From: an uncultured Opitutia bacterium | GTDB lineage: Bacteria > Verrucomicrobiota > Verrucomicrobiia > Opitutales > UBA953 | Assembly: GCA_903829855.1 (NCBI GenBank) | Contig: CAIKRN010000061.1 | Location: 1 to 32,329 of the forward strand | Length of the DNA stretch: 32,329 bases | Direction: 5' to 3' | Shown here: positions 17,503 through 26,270 of the stretch, piece by piece | Numbering within the stretch: position 1 is the stretch's first letter | Layout: each line of letters begins with the position of its first letter | Notes under the pieces: generated by a model | Told to the model about the DNA's origin: nothing | Databases searched by the model: none | Seen by the model: the letters and a program-made list of their open reading frames with translations, nothing else | Position numbers and translations under genes: made by a program

Positions 17503-18283
17503 CGATATTATCCGCCCGTAAAAACCCGGTGGTGGGGGCAGGATCGTCTTCAAAGTAGTTGGCGGGTATGATGCCATTTTTCATCATATTCACGCCACCC
17601 GTAAGAGTAGTCACATCCCAGTACTCATTCTGTGCTGGCATGATACCGTCGCCAAGATCGATGTAATTAGCACCACAGGAAACAACGAGGAAGTTGGGTG
17701 ATTTCCAGTCGGCATACGGTGAGATGTAGGCTCCGGTGGTCGTGTTCATGGTCGGCAATCCGGGCGTATTTAGGACGCGATAACGGTAATCATAGGCATT
17801 GCCCCACGCATCGCGGAACTCATAAGTCGCCGCCGCTCCGCCCCGCCAGTCGTTATCCGCAAAGTGGCTGTTGTCGTTGGTGCCGATGGCTCCGAAGTCT
17901 ATGAAGCTTTTCATCTTACGCCCGCCGGAGCCTGTTGGGAGGCGGGGGTCATCGTAGGCGATAAGTTCCACATCCGTGCCGTTGGCGAGGGGGAAGGATT
18001 TCAGTAGGCGTCGACCGATGAGCTGGTCGAAGAGGTCTCGGTGGTAGGTATTGTCGGTGCCGCTATTGGCTCGGCAGGGGTAATCGCCGTAGTTCTTCTT
18101 GTAGTTCTCGCAGGCCATCGCGATGGCTTGGATTTCCCCTTTGCTTTTGGATTTATTACGGGCGCTGGAGGCAGCCCGGAATAGGCCGAACGTGGCCATC
18201 GAGAGAATCATGATGATAGCGATCACCGTGAGCAACTCGATGAGGGTGAAGCCGGCTCGGCGGGATGGGTTGGATCGGCGCAT
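17486..18283 (-). CDS. Type II secretion/type IV pilus pseudopilin-like protein (GspG-like)
   Basis: RRAGFTLIELLTVIAIIMILSMATFGLFRAA prepilin cleavage/methylation motif, then a GspG-like helix and DYPCRANSG. Confidence 0.87.
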   Translation of the reverse strand: MRRSNPSRRAGFTLIELLTVIAIIMILSMATFGLFRAASSARNKSKSKGEIQAIAMACENYKKNYGDYPCRANSGTDNTYHRDLFDQLIGRRLLKSFPLANGTDVELIAYDDPRLPTGSGGRKMKSFIDFGAIGTNDNSHFADNDWRGGAAATYEFRDAWGNAYDYRYRVLNTPGLPTMNTTTGAYISPYADWKSPNFLVVSCGANYIDLGDGIMPAQNEYWDVTTLTGGVNMMKNGIIPANYFEDDPAPTTGFLRADNIVNWTN

Positions 18284-18289
18284 GGCTTT

Positions 18290-18664
18290 TCAGATATGGC
18301 GGGAGTCGTTTTCGTCTTTCTTCACGTAGCCTGAATCCTGACGCTGGTGGTTCACGGCATTCTTTTTGAGGTAGGCCTGATAGACGTCTTCGGAGGACAT
18401 TCCGAGGACCTGGGCGATAGAGATGAGGAAGTGGAAGAGGTCGATGACTTCGACCCGGGCGTTCTGTTCGTCGAATTTTTGGTACTTGGCCCACCATTTC
18501 CAGGGGACGGAATCGGTTAGCTCGGCCATCTCCTGCTGCATGGCGCGGAGGTAGTTAAGGACCCATTTGATCTTTTCCTCCTCGGTCATGCCGGCAGTTT
18601 CCACCCCGATGCGCTTGTTCAGCGCTTCTTGCATGCGGAAGATTTCTTCGAGCTTATCAGCCAT
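18290..18664 (-). CDS. Dimeric dUTPase (all-alpha NTP-PPase) family protein
   Basis: MQQEMAELTDSVPWKWWAKYQKFDEQNARVEVIDLFHFLISIAQVLGMSSEDVYQAYLKKNAVNHQRQ. Start at MADKLEEI (18664). Confidence 0.82.
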   Translation of the reverse strand: MADKLEEIFRMQEALNKRIGVETAGMTEEEKIKWVLNYLRAMQQEMAELTDSVPWKWWAKYQKFDEQNARVEVIDLFHFLISIAQVLGMSSEDVYQAYLKKNAVNHQRQDSGYVKKDENDSRHI

Positions 18665-18734
18665 AGGTTTCCAGTGTGGGTCGGCCCACCCCTCGGGGCA
18701 ATCCTGGAAGCGCCGTCCGGGCTGGCCGGACTGA

Positions 18735-21308
18735 TTGTTCTTTGCAGGGAAGGGGCGTCTGTGCCTTGCTATCCCCGTGTCCGCCGCCGTCCGCCATCTG
18801 TCTCTCCGGAAACCCGAGGTGCTCGCCCCCGCCGGGGAGTGGGATTGCGCCCGGGCGGCCGTCGAGAATGGGGCCGACGCAATCTTCTTCGGGGTGGGCC
18901 GTTTCAATGCCCGGGTGCGCGCGACGAATTTCGAGGAAGCTGATTTGCCCAAGCTGATGTCCTACCTGCACGCTCGTGGCGTGAAGGGTTATGTGACATT
19001 TAATACACTCATTTTCCCGGACGAACTCGCTGAGGCTGCACGTACACTCCGCTCCATCGTGGCGGCCGGCGTTGACGCCGCGATTGTCCAGGACCCGGGC
19101 ATCTGCCGCCTCATCCGGCGGATTTCCCCGGACTTCCCGATCCACGCCTCGACGCAGATGACGGTGACGAGTGCCGCGGGCGTTGATTACGCGCGTGATC
19201 TGGGCGCCTCCCTCGCGGTGTTGGGGCGGGAAGTTTCCTTGCCCGAGATGCAGAAGCTACAGGCTGAACAGGCCACGAAGGGCGCGCCCCTCGACTTGGA
19301 AGTTTTTGTACACGGCGCCCTTTGCGTTGCTTATTCGGGGCAGTGTCTGACGAGTGAGTCGTTGGGCGGCCGTTCAGCGAATCGCGGCGAATGCGCGCAG
19401 GCTTGTCGTCTACCGTATGAACTCGTGGTGGATGGCGTTGTTCAGAATCTCGGCGACCGAGCCTACCTGCTTTCGCCTCAGGATCTCGCCGGGATTGAGG
19501 TCGTACCCGATTTGATTCGCGTAGGTATCCGCTCGCTCAAAATCGAAGGTCGGTTGAAGTCGCCTGAATATGTGGCCGCCATCACCAAGGCCTATCGCCG
19601 GGCCGTAGATGTTGCCTGGGAGGCTTTGACGAAAGGGGCCGATGCCGATGTCGCCGCCCACAAGGTCCGCCAGGAAGAGGATTATGCGATGCAGATGACT
19701 TTCTCCCGCGGCCTCTATCCGGGCTGGTTGCGCGGGATTGATAACCAGCAGCTGGTGCATGCCCGCTTCGGTAAGAAGCGGGGTGCTTTTTTAGGTAAGG
19801 TCATCGATGTCGGCACAAACGGGGTGACCATGCGCCTCGAAGGGCCACTGAAGCCAGGCGATGGCGTCGTCTTCGACCAAGGTAAGCCCGCCGAGCGAGA
19901 GCAGGGCGGCTTTGTCCACGGCCTCGAGCCCGCGCGGGCCGGGCTGACTTTTGTGCGCTTCGGCCGCGAGGATGTCGATTGGTCACTGGTCGCGCCCGGT
20001 GCAATTCTTTGGAAGACGAAAGACCAAGAGCTAGATAAGCGGCTACATGACTCCTGGGATCGGGAGAAGCCCAACTATCGTCGGGCGGTTAATGTCCGCG
20101 TCATCGGTCGTCAGGGTCAGCCGCTTCGGGTTGAATTCAATGACGGCGAAGGCCATGTCGTGGCCGCGGATTCCGCGATGCCCTGCTCTGTGGCCGAAAA
20201 GCGTCCGCTGGAAGTACCATTACTCCGCGACCAGCTCGGCCGTCTCGGTGACACTGGTTATGAAATTGGCGACCTTACGGCCGATTTCGACGGCCCGTTG
20301 ATTGTGCCGATGAGCGAACTCAATCGCCTCCGCCGCGACCTTTCCGATCGACTCACCGAACTGCGCAGTATGCCTCCGGGTTGGACCTTGCTGCCTTATG
20401 ATGAAGCATCGACCAAGGTCGTGACCACAGCAGTTTCTGGTCGTGATCGTGCCCCGGAGATTATCACGGTGATCCGTGAGCCCGAACAGCTCGAGCCAGC
20501 GCTTGCCTGGGGCGCTCGGGTGATTTACGCCGAATTCGAAGACCCAAAGAAATTCCGCGCTGCCGTGGCCCGCGTCCGCGAATTCGAACAGCAGTCGGGC
20601 CGCAAACTCGAGTTCTGGGCGATGGGCCCACGTATTCATAAGCAGGGTGAAGAGCGCATCAGCGAAATCGTCCTTTCCTGTCAGGCTGATGGTTATCTGG
20701 TGCGTAATCATGAGGACTTCCGGGCTTTCGCTGGCCAGCGTTTACGTGGGGATTTCTCCCTCAATGTCGCCAATGGTCTCACGGCCGAGTGGCTCATGGA
20801 GCACCACCATCTCGAAGGGCTCACGGCCTCCTATGACCTTAACTCCGATCAGGTTGCGGCACTCTTTGGCTCCGCGCCCCCCGAGTGGTTCGAGGTGACC
20901 ATTCACCAGCACATGCCGATGTTCCATATGGAGCACTGCGTGTTCTGCGCCTTCCTCTCGAAGGGTAAGGATTACCGGGATTGCGGTCGGCCCTGCGAGA
21001 AGCATCGCGTCAAGCTCCGCGACCGCGTCGGCGCCGAGCATATACTCAAGGCGGACGCCGGTTGCCGTAATACGCTCTTCAATTCGCGTGCGCAGACCGG
21101 GGCGGAATACGTCACTCAACTTCTCGCCCTTGGAGTTCGTCGTTTCCGGGTAGAATTCGTTGATGAGGATGCGAATACCGTGACGCGCACCCTCGAAAAA
21201 TATCAGGCGCTGCTGAAGGGCGACCTCGATGCGACGGTGCTTTGGAACGACCTCAAGGTCCTCAATCAGCTCGGCGTCACGCGCGGGACGATGAGGGTGA
21301 GGCTCTAA
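18735..21308 (+). CDS. U32 family peptidase (RlhA/YegQ-like, with C-terminal extension)
   Basis: KPEVLAPAGEWDCARAAVENGADAIFFG, YVTFNTLIFPDEL, VFVHGALCVAYSGQCLTSESLGGRSANRGECAQACRLPYEL, SLKIEGRLKSPEYVA, MEHCVFCAFLS. Start is TTG at 18735 or GTG at 18777. Confidence 0.92.
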   Translation: MFFAGKGRLCLAIPVSAAVRHLSLRKPEVLAPAGEWDCARAAVENGADAIFFGVGRFNARVRATNFEEADLPKLMSYLHARGVKGYVTFNTLIFPDELAEAARTLRSIVAAGVDAAIVQDPGICRLIRRISPDFPIHASTQMTVTSAAGVDYARDLGASLAVLGREVSLPEMQKLQAEQATKGAPLDLEVFVHGALCVAYSGQCLTSESLGGRSANRGECAQACRLPYELVVDGVVQNLGDRAYLLSPQDLAGIEVVPDLIRVGIRSLKIEGRLKSPEYVAAITKAYRRAVDVAWEALTKGADADVAAHKVRQEEDYAMQMTFSRGLYPGWLRGIDNQQLVHARFGKKRGAFLGKVIDVGTNGVTMRLEGPLKPGDGVVFDQGKPAEREQGGFVHGLEPARAGLTFVRFGREDVDWSLVAPGAILWKTKDQELDKRLHDSWDREKPNYRRAVNVRVIGRQGQPLRVEFNDGEGHVVAADSAMPCSVAEKRPLEVPLLRDQLGRLGDTGYEIGDLTADFDGPLIVPMSELNRLRRDLSDRLTELRSMPPGWTLLPYDEASTKVVTTAVSGRDRAPEIITVIREPEQLEPALAWGARVIYAEFEDPKKFRAAVARVREFEQQSGRKLEFWAMGPRIHKQGEERISEIVLSCQADGYLVRNHEDFRAFAGQRLRGDFSLNVANGLTAEWLMEHHHLEGLTASYDLNSDQVAALFGSAPPEWFEVTIHQHMPMFHMEHCVFCAFLSKGKDYRDCGRPCEKHRVKLRDRVGAEHILKADAGCRNTLFNSRAQTGAEYVTQLLALGVRRFRVEFVDEDANTVTRTLEKYQALLKGDLDATVLWNDLKVLNQLGVTRGTMRVRL

Positions 21309-23495
21309 TCAGTCGTTGGTCCGCAATCGAGGAAGCAGGCCAGTGATACGACGTGAGTCCGAAGCGTTGCGCACGGCCATTGCGTAGGCAGTCGGATCGC
21401 CGACGAGGATGACTTGTTTGCGGCCACGCGTTACGGCGGTGTAGACGAGGTTGCGCGCGAGCATGATGCTGTGCTGGCGGAGGAGGGGGACAACGACCGC
21501 GGGAAATTCTGAGCCCTGGGATTTATGGATGCTGACGGCGTAGGCTAGGTGCAAATCGCCTTGTTCGCCGCGTTCCAACTCGATTCGGGTGCCGTCGAAA
21601 TCAATGAGCAGGGTGCCTTCTTCATTCTGGCCGAGCACCACGCCGAAGTCGCCGTTGAACACGAGTTTATCGTAGTTGTTGCGCGTCTGGATAACTTTGT
21701 CGCCAGTCTGAATACGTCCGGGCCGCGCGTCGGGCCCGCGGAGGCGAACTTGGAGCGCTTGATTAAAGGCTTGGATGCCGCCGGTCCCTTTATGCATCGG
21801 GGCGAGGACTTGGATATCGCGCAACGGATCGAAGCGCAGCGCCTTCGGCAGGATGTCACAGCAGAGTTTGGTGACCATTGCCACGCAAGCTTCCGGGTCG
21901 TCGACGCGCACGAAGTGGATGTCCTGGGTGAAATCAAGTTTAGTGGGATCCTCAACTGGGGTCGGCGGACTGGTGTCGGCGTGGAGAATGCCGTGGGCGA
22001 CGGTGACGATGCCACTGCGGGCGCCTTGGCGAAACACGGTATCGAGGCGCGTCACGGCGGCCGCACCTGACTCGATGAGATCGCCGAGAACGTTACCAGC
22101 GCCGACGGATGGGAGCTGATTGACGTCGCCGACGAGGAGCAGGTGGGCAGTGCCGGGGATGGCGCGCAACAGGGCTGCCGCCAACTTGGTGTCGAGCATG
22201 CTCGATTCATCGATGATGACGAAATCCACCGTGAGGGGGCTCTCGGCATTAGCTGTGAAACCGCCGGCGGCAGGATCGAACTTCAATAGTCGGTGAATAG
22301 TCGACGCCGGCACACGCGTGGCCTCCGTCATGCGCTTCGCCGCGCGACCCGTCGGGGCACCCAGTGCCATGCGGGTGCGTTTGGCGGAAAGGATATCGCA
22401 GAGCGCCTTGAGGATGGTCGTTTTACCTGTGCCCGGGCCACCGGTTAGGACGGAGACCTTATTCTGCAACGCCATGAGCACGCCAGCGGATTGGGCTTCG
22501 GAGAAAGCGAAGCCCGCGCGCGATTGCGCCCATTGCACGGCTTTATCTGCGACGATGGTGGGTAGCCCCGAGGGCGTGGCGATGAGCCGACGGATCGAGG
22601 CCGCGATAGATTTCTCGGCATTCTCCTGCGGGCGGAGCTGCAAGAGCCTCACACCGCGGGTGTCGAGCACCCCGATGGCGTTCTCATCCTGCAGGCGGCG
22701 CAGGCGGTCTTGGACAATCGCCCGATCGACCTCGAGGAGTTCGGTGGCTTTCTCCAGGACGCCTTCGTCTGGGAAGGCGCTGTGGCCTTCGCCTTCGAGT
22801 TCTTCTAAGGTGTGCAGGATGCCGGCGTCGACGCGTTGCGGTCCCGCCGTGGGCAAGCCGAGGTTGCGGGCAATCTTGTCCGCGGTCTTGAAGCCGACGC
22901 CTTCCACTTCGCGGCAAACGCGGTAGGGTTCGGTGGTGAGCACCTTCTTGGCATCTTGGCCGTAGGCCTTGACGATGCGGACGCAGAGCGCGTTGGTGAC
23001 GCCGTAGGTCTGGAGAAACACCATCACCTCGCGGAGGGCTTTCTGGTCTTCCCACGCGGCCTTGATGGATTTCGCCCGCCCCGGGCCAATCCCATCGACT
23101 TCGCGAAGGCGACCCGATTGGTTGGAGATAATGTCGAAGGTGCGGACGCCGAACTTGGCGACGATTTTATCGGCATAGGTTTTGCCGATGCCCTTGATGA
23201 GACCGCTGCCCAAGTATTTACGGATGCCGTGTACCGAAGAGGGCAGGCGCGAGCTAAAGGTGCGGACGCGTAATTGTGGGCCGTGGGAGTGGTGTTGTTC
23301 CCAGTGGCCGCTGACATCGACGGTCTCGCCGCACTGCAGTCCGGTCATATTGCCGAGGATGATGACCTTATCACCCGCTTCCGGGGCGAGCTCCGCGATG
23401 GTGAAATGGGTTTCCTCATCGAGCCACAGGATGCGCTCGACCACGCCCGAAAGAGTGATTTCGGGTCCGCGCGGTTGTTCCCGGGGCGGCGACAT
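21309..23495 (-). CDS. recD2: RecD-like ATP-dependent DNA helicase RecD2
   Basis: N-terminal OB/HhH region (GSGLIKGIGKTYADKIV, VDGIGPGRAKSI), Walker A LTGGPGTGKTTILKALC, LGAPTGRAAKRMTEAT, FVIIDESSMLD, VGDVNQLPSVGAGNVL, AVSIHKSQGSEFPAVVVPL, YTAVTRGRKQVILVG. Start ATG 23495 or TTG 23507. Confidence 0.95.
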   Translation of the reverse strand: MSPPREQPRGPEITLSGVVERILWLDEETHFTIAELAPEAGDKVIILGNMTGLQCGETVDVSGHWEQHHSHGPQLRVRTFSSRLPSSVHGIRKYLGSGLIKGIGKTYADKIVAKFGVRTFDIISNQSGRLREVDGIGPGRAKSIKAAWEDQKALREVMVFLQTYGVTNALCVRIVKAYGQDAKKVLTTEPYRVCREVEGVGFKTADKIARNLGLPTAGPQRVDAGILHTLEELEGEGHSAFPDEGVLEKATELLEVDRAIVQDRLRRLQDENAIGVLDTRGVRLLQLRPQENAEKSIAASIRRLIATPSGLPTIVADKAVQWAQSRAGFAFSEAQSAGVLMALQNKVSVLTGGPGTGKTTILKALCDILSAKRTRMALGAPTGRAAKRMTEATRVPASTIHRLLKFDPAAGGFTANAESPLTVDFVIIDESSMLDTKLAAALLRAIPGTAHLLLVGDVNQLPSVGAGNVLGDLIESGAAAVTRLDTVFRQGARSGIVTVAHGILHADTSPPTPVEDPTKLDFTQDIHFVRVDDPEACVAMVTKLCCDILPKALRFDPLRDIQVLAPMHKGTGGIQAFNQALQVRLRGPDARPGRIQTGDKVIQTRNNYDKLVFNGDFGVVLGQNEEGTLLIDFDGTRIELERGEQGDLHLAYAVSIHKSQGSEFPAVVVPLLRQHSIMLARNLVYTAVTRGRKQVILVGDPTAYAMAVRNASDSRRITGLLPRLRTND

Positions 23496-23538
23496 GCGGT
23501 GAGCCAATCACCCCGCCTCGGCCGGGGCGAAAACAAAA

Positions 23539-24198
23539 TCAGCCCAGCCGGAAGGCGTCACGGGCCAATTCGGCAAGGCCCGCGTGGACGGTGTCGGGCG
23601 CAAACGGTGCCAGCTCCTCGGCGGTATGGCTGCCGGTGGTCACGCAATGGATGGCGGAGAGTTTGCCGTTGCGGGCAGTGGCGATGTCGAACGGCGAATC
23701 GCCGACCATGACCGTGCGCGCCGGGTCGGCCTTCATCGAGGATAGGACGAATTGGGTGAACTCCAGCTGGGGCTTGCGCCAGGGGTGGACGTTCGTGCCA
23801 TAGATGCCATCGAGCAGCCCATCGAGTTCGAGGTGCTCCAGGAGCTTCTTTGAGTTAGCGTCATCCTTGTTCGTGTAGACGGCGATCTTGACGCCTTGGG
23901 CGCGCAGGTTGACGAGGATCTCCTTGCACCCAGGGTAGACGCGGAGGCCATGGTACATCACGGAAGGGAAGTGCTCGCGAAAGAGTCGGGTAGCGGTGGG
24001 GGCATTGGCTTCCCCGGCGAGTTTGACCACCGTGACGTTGACTGAGCCGCCGACCGCCCGGCGAATCTGCTCTAAGGTGACGCTGGGCAGCCCCATCATG
24101 CTCATCACATCATCATAGCAGCGGTGGATAGCCTCGAAATTATCGACCAGCGTGCCATCTAGGTCGAACAATACGGTTTCGGGGAGAGAATGGGCCAT
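23539..24198 (-). CDS. HAD-superfamily hydrolase (phosphoglycolate phosphatase-like)
   Basis: VLFDLDGTLVDNFEAI, VYTNKDD, VMVGDSPFDIATARNGKL. Confidence 0.9.
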   Translation of the reverse strand: MAHSLPETVLFDLDGTLVDNFEAIHRCYDDVMSMMGLPSVTLEQIRRAVGGSVNVTVVKLAGEANAPTATRLFREHFPSVMYHGLRVYPGCKEILVNLRAQGVKIAVYTNKDDANSKKLLEHLELDGLLDGIYGTNVHPWRKPQLEFTQFVLSSMKADPARTVMVGDSPFDIATARNGKLSAIHCVTTGSHTAEELAPFAPDTVHAGLAELARDAFRLG

Positions 24199-24231
24199 GT
24201 CGGCTTGTAATCAGGCGGGGTGGAGGCGGGT

Positions 24232-24245
24232 TTCCAAGTTTGGAA
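24232..24245. promoter_or_regulatory. Operator-like inverted repeat in a divergent intergenic region
   Basis: TTCCAA-gt-TTGGAA, between divergent starts at 24198 (-) and 24287 (+). Confidence 0.35.
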
Positions 24246-24286
24246 TTGAAGGAAAGGTGGGCTGTCCTAGGTTGCGACTTCGCACC

Positions 24287-24898
24287 ATGAGCTTCTCGCT
24301 GGACCTTACCAAGCCCCTCGGCCGCCTCGGCCTGGCTATTAATGCAGTCATTTTGGCCGCTATCTTCTACGGATTGTCGTCGGCCTCGTATAGATACATG
24401 AGCCATACGCTCCCGGCGTCAGAGGCCCATCTGAAGGAATCTGAAGCGAAGACCGTGCTCATTGAGAAGGCCCTGACCAAGGCCAAGACGGCCGCCAAGG
24501 GTAAGTCTTTTGATGCCAAGGCTGTCATCGAGCAGGCCGAGAAAGCCGCCGAAGCTGAAGTCGCCAAACAGGCTGAAGAGATTCACCACCATGCGGTCTC
24601 TGGCTGGGCTCCTTTCGCGGTCTTTCTGCTGATTCTTTCCGCTTTATTCTTCGCAGGCTTCTTGGGTGTCTATGTCCAGCGCCGCGCGAACGATGCCCAT
24701 CTGCTAGGCCTCTGGCTTTTCAGCAATCACCTCGGCGCTGTGCTCTTTGCCAGTTATGTGGCCTTCTATCCTTTCTTGGCGGCCAACGACCTTCGTAAGG
24801 CTTGGGCACCCGTTTTCTATGCGGGTCTCGTTTTGCTCCTGCCGGCGATGCTCTCGGGCGAAGGCCGTGGCGAACAGGAAGACGACCACGCCCACTGA
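24287..24898 (+). CDS. Hypothetical membrane protein with Ala/Lys/Glu-rich coiled-coil segment
   Basis: TM-like LAINAVILAAIFYGLSS, helical KAKTAAKGKSFDAKAVIEQAEKAAEAEVAKQAEEIHHH, then about three more hydrophobic segments. ATG at 24287 chosen. Confidence 0.75.
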   Translation: MSFSLDLTKPLGRLGLAINAVILAAIFYGLSSASYRYMSHTLPASEAHLKESEAKTVLIEKALTKAKTAAKGKSFDAKAVIEQAEKAAEAEVAKQAEEIHHHAVSGWAPFAVFLLILSALFFAGFLGVYVQRRANDAHLLGLWLFSNHLGAVLFASYVAFYPFLAANDLRKAWAPVFYAGLVLLLPAMLSGEGRGEQEDDHAH

Positions 24899-24903
24899 GC
24901 GCC

Positions 24904-25671
24904 TCAGGGCGATGCGGTGCGGCTGAAGTCGAAGACGGTATGACTGATCAGGCCTCGCTCTAAAACGGCGAGGTCTGTTTGTTGGTCGGTACTGAGGTTA
25001 ACCCCGTCGTTCCAAGCGAAATTAAAGCCAGTCGCGGAGCGTCGGAATAGGGAGCCATGCCGGACGAGTGCCGGCACGGACCGTTCCATGGCGGTACCCT
25101 CTACGATGGTGGACGGATAATTGAGGCTGTGGACTTGCAGTCCCTGTATGGCTTGGCCGACAAGCCCCTTGGCGAAGCGGGCGGCATGCCGGCAGGCGGC
25201 CTCCAGGTGCGGTCGTAACTCCGGCGGGCAGACGGCAGAGGTGCGGTGGACGCGTTCAAAAATCGATTGTTCGAGGTCCATCGAACAAGCCACGGATGGC
25301 AGACCCCAAGCCGTGCCTTCGGTGGCGCCCGCGAGGGTGCCTGAGCTTAAGCAAAGCGGCATCGTGGCGTTAAAGCCGATGTTGAGGCCGGAGATGACCA
25401 CGTCGGGCTTGGCAGGTAGCAGGTGGCCGAGGGCGATATTGACGCAGTCCGAAGGGGTGCCGTCGATAGACCAAGCCCGGGTGCCAAGTCCGGGGTATTC
25501 GGCCAAGGTCACTTCGCGGTGGCGACTGAAGGCGCGACCGATCCAGCTGCGTTCGCCCGAGGGGGCGGCGACGACGACGTCGAAGCCTTCGGCGGCGCAG
25601 GCGGCCACGAGCGCATGGAGGAAGGCGGCATTGATGCCGTCATCGTTGGTTAGGAGGGCGACGGGCTTCAT
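24904..25671 (-). CDS. surE: 5'/3'-nucleotidase SurE
   Basis: ALLTNDDGINAAFLHAL, VVAAPSGERSWIGRAFS, IDGTPSDCVNIAL, DVVISGLNIGFNAT, SSGTLAGATEGTAWGLPSVACS. Confidence 0.94.
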   Translation of the reverse strand: MKPVALLTNDDGINAAFLHALVAACAAEGFDVVVAAPSGERSWIGRAFSRHREVTLAEYPGLGTRAWSIDGTPSDCVNIALGHLLPAKPDVVISGLNIGFNATMPLCLSSGTLAGATEGTAWGLPSVACSMDLEQSIFERVHRTSAVCPPELRPHLEAACRHAARFAKGLVGQAIQGLQVHSLNYPSTIVEGTAMERSVPALVRHGSLFRRSATGFNFAWNDGVNLSTDQQTDLAVLERGLISHTVFDFSRTASP

Positions 25672-25676
25672 CCGTC

Positions 25677-26186
25677 TTACTTCTGGCCTTCTAGCCGGCC
25701 GGCTTCGAGTTCGGTGATTTGATCGCGAAGGACGGCGGCCGCTTCGTAGTCTTCTTCTTTCAAGGCGGACTTGAGGGCAGCCTTGGCCTTTGTCAGACGA
25801 TTTTCACGGTCGGCATCAGCGTCAAAGGGGCGTCGGCCTTGGTGGGCAAGCCCCGGCTGGATTCGGGCGATGGTGGCCATAGCCTGCTGGGCATGGGCTT
25901 CGTAGCATGCGGGACAGCCCATGCGGTGGACGCGCTCGAAATCGGCCCAGCGGAAGCCACAGGTGGGGCATTTGCCCCGGCCGAGGGGCGCCGGGATGGA
26001 TAATTTAAGCCCCAAGGCGAGGGAGGGCAGGAAGCAGCCTTCGTTCGGCCCGGCCTCGAGCGTTGGGCATCCTTCGCAGCAGGCATAGGTCTCCGCCTTG
26101 CCACCCGAGACGAGGGTGAGGAAGACCTTGGCGGCCTTGGTGCAGCCTTGGCATGATGCCGGGCGGAGAATCATCGTTCCGAACAT
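25677..26186 (-). CDS. McsA-like protein with zinc-binding CXXC motifs and C-terminal UvrB/UvrC motif
   Basis: CQGC, CCEGC, CPTCGF, CPACY pairs; C-terminal ENRLTKAKAALKSALKEEDYEAAAVLRDQITELE is a UVR motif. Start 26186 or 26210. Confidence 0.82.
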   Translation of the reverse strand: MFGTMILRPASCQGCTKAAKVFLTLVSGGKAETYACCEGCPTLEAGPNEGCFLPSLALGLKLSIPAPLGRGKCPTCGFRWADFERVHRMGCPACYEAHAQQAMATIARIQPGLAHQGRRPFDADADRENRLTKAKAALKSALKEEDYEAAAVLRDQITELEAGRLEGQK

Positions 26187-26270
26187 GCACGCGAACCGTC
26201 CCGGATTCAAGTGCGACCGAGAACCTTTTCAGGTTGAAGCCGACCCGCAGGCGGATTGCCTAGGAAACCG

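Noticed and set aside
23507-23538. CCCCG...CGGGG hairpin between the HAD gene and recD2 as a terminator
   Set aside because: 5-bp stem with no T-tract on the minus-strand exit side; recD2 and HAD may well be cotranscribed.
26222-26235. AACCT-tttc-AGGTT dyad upstream of the TolQ-like gene
   Set aside because: Only 5 bp per arm and no supporting promoter elements; kept out of findings as likely chance.
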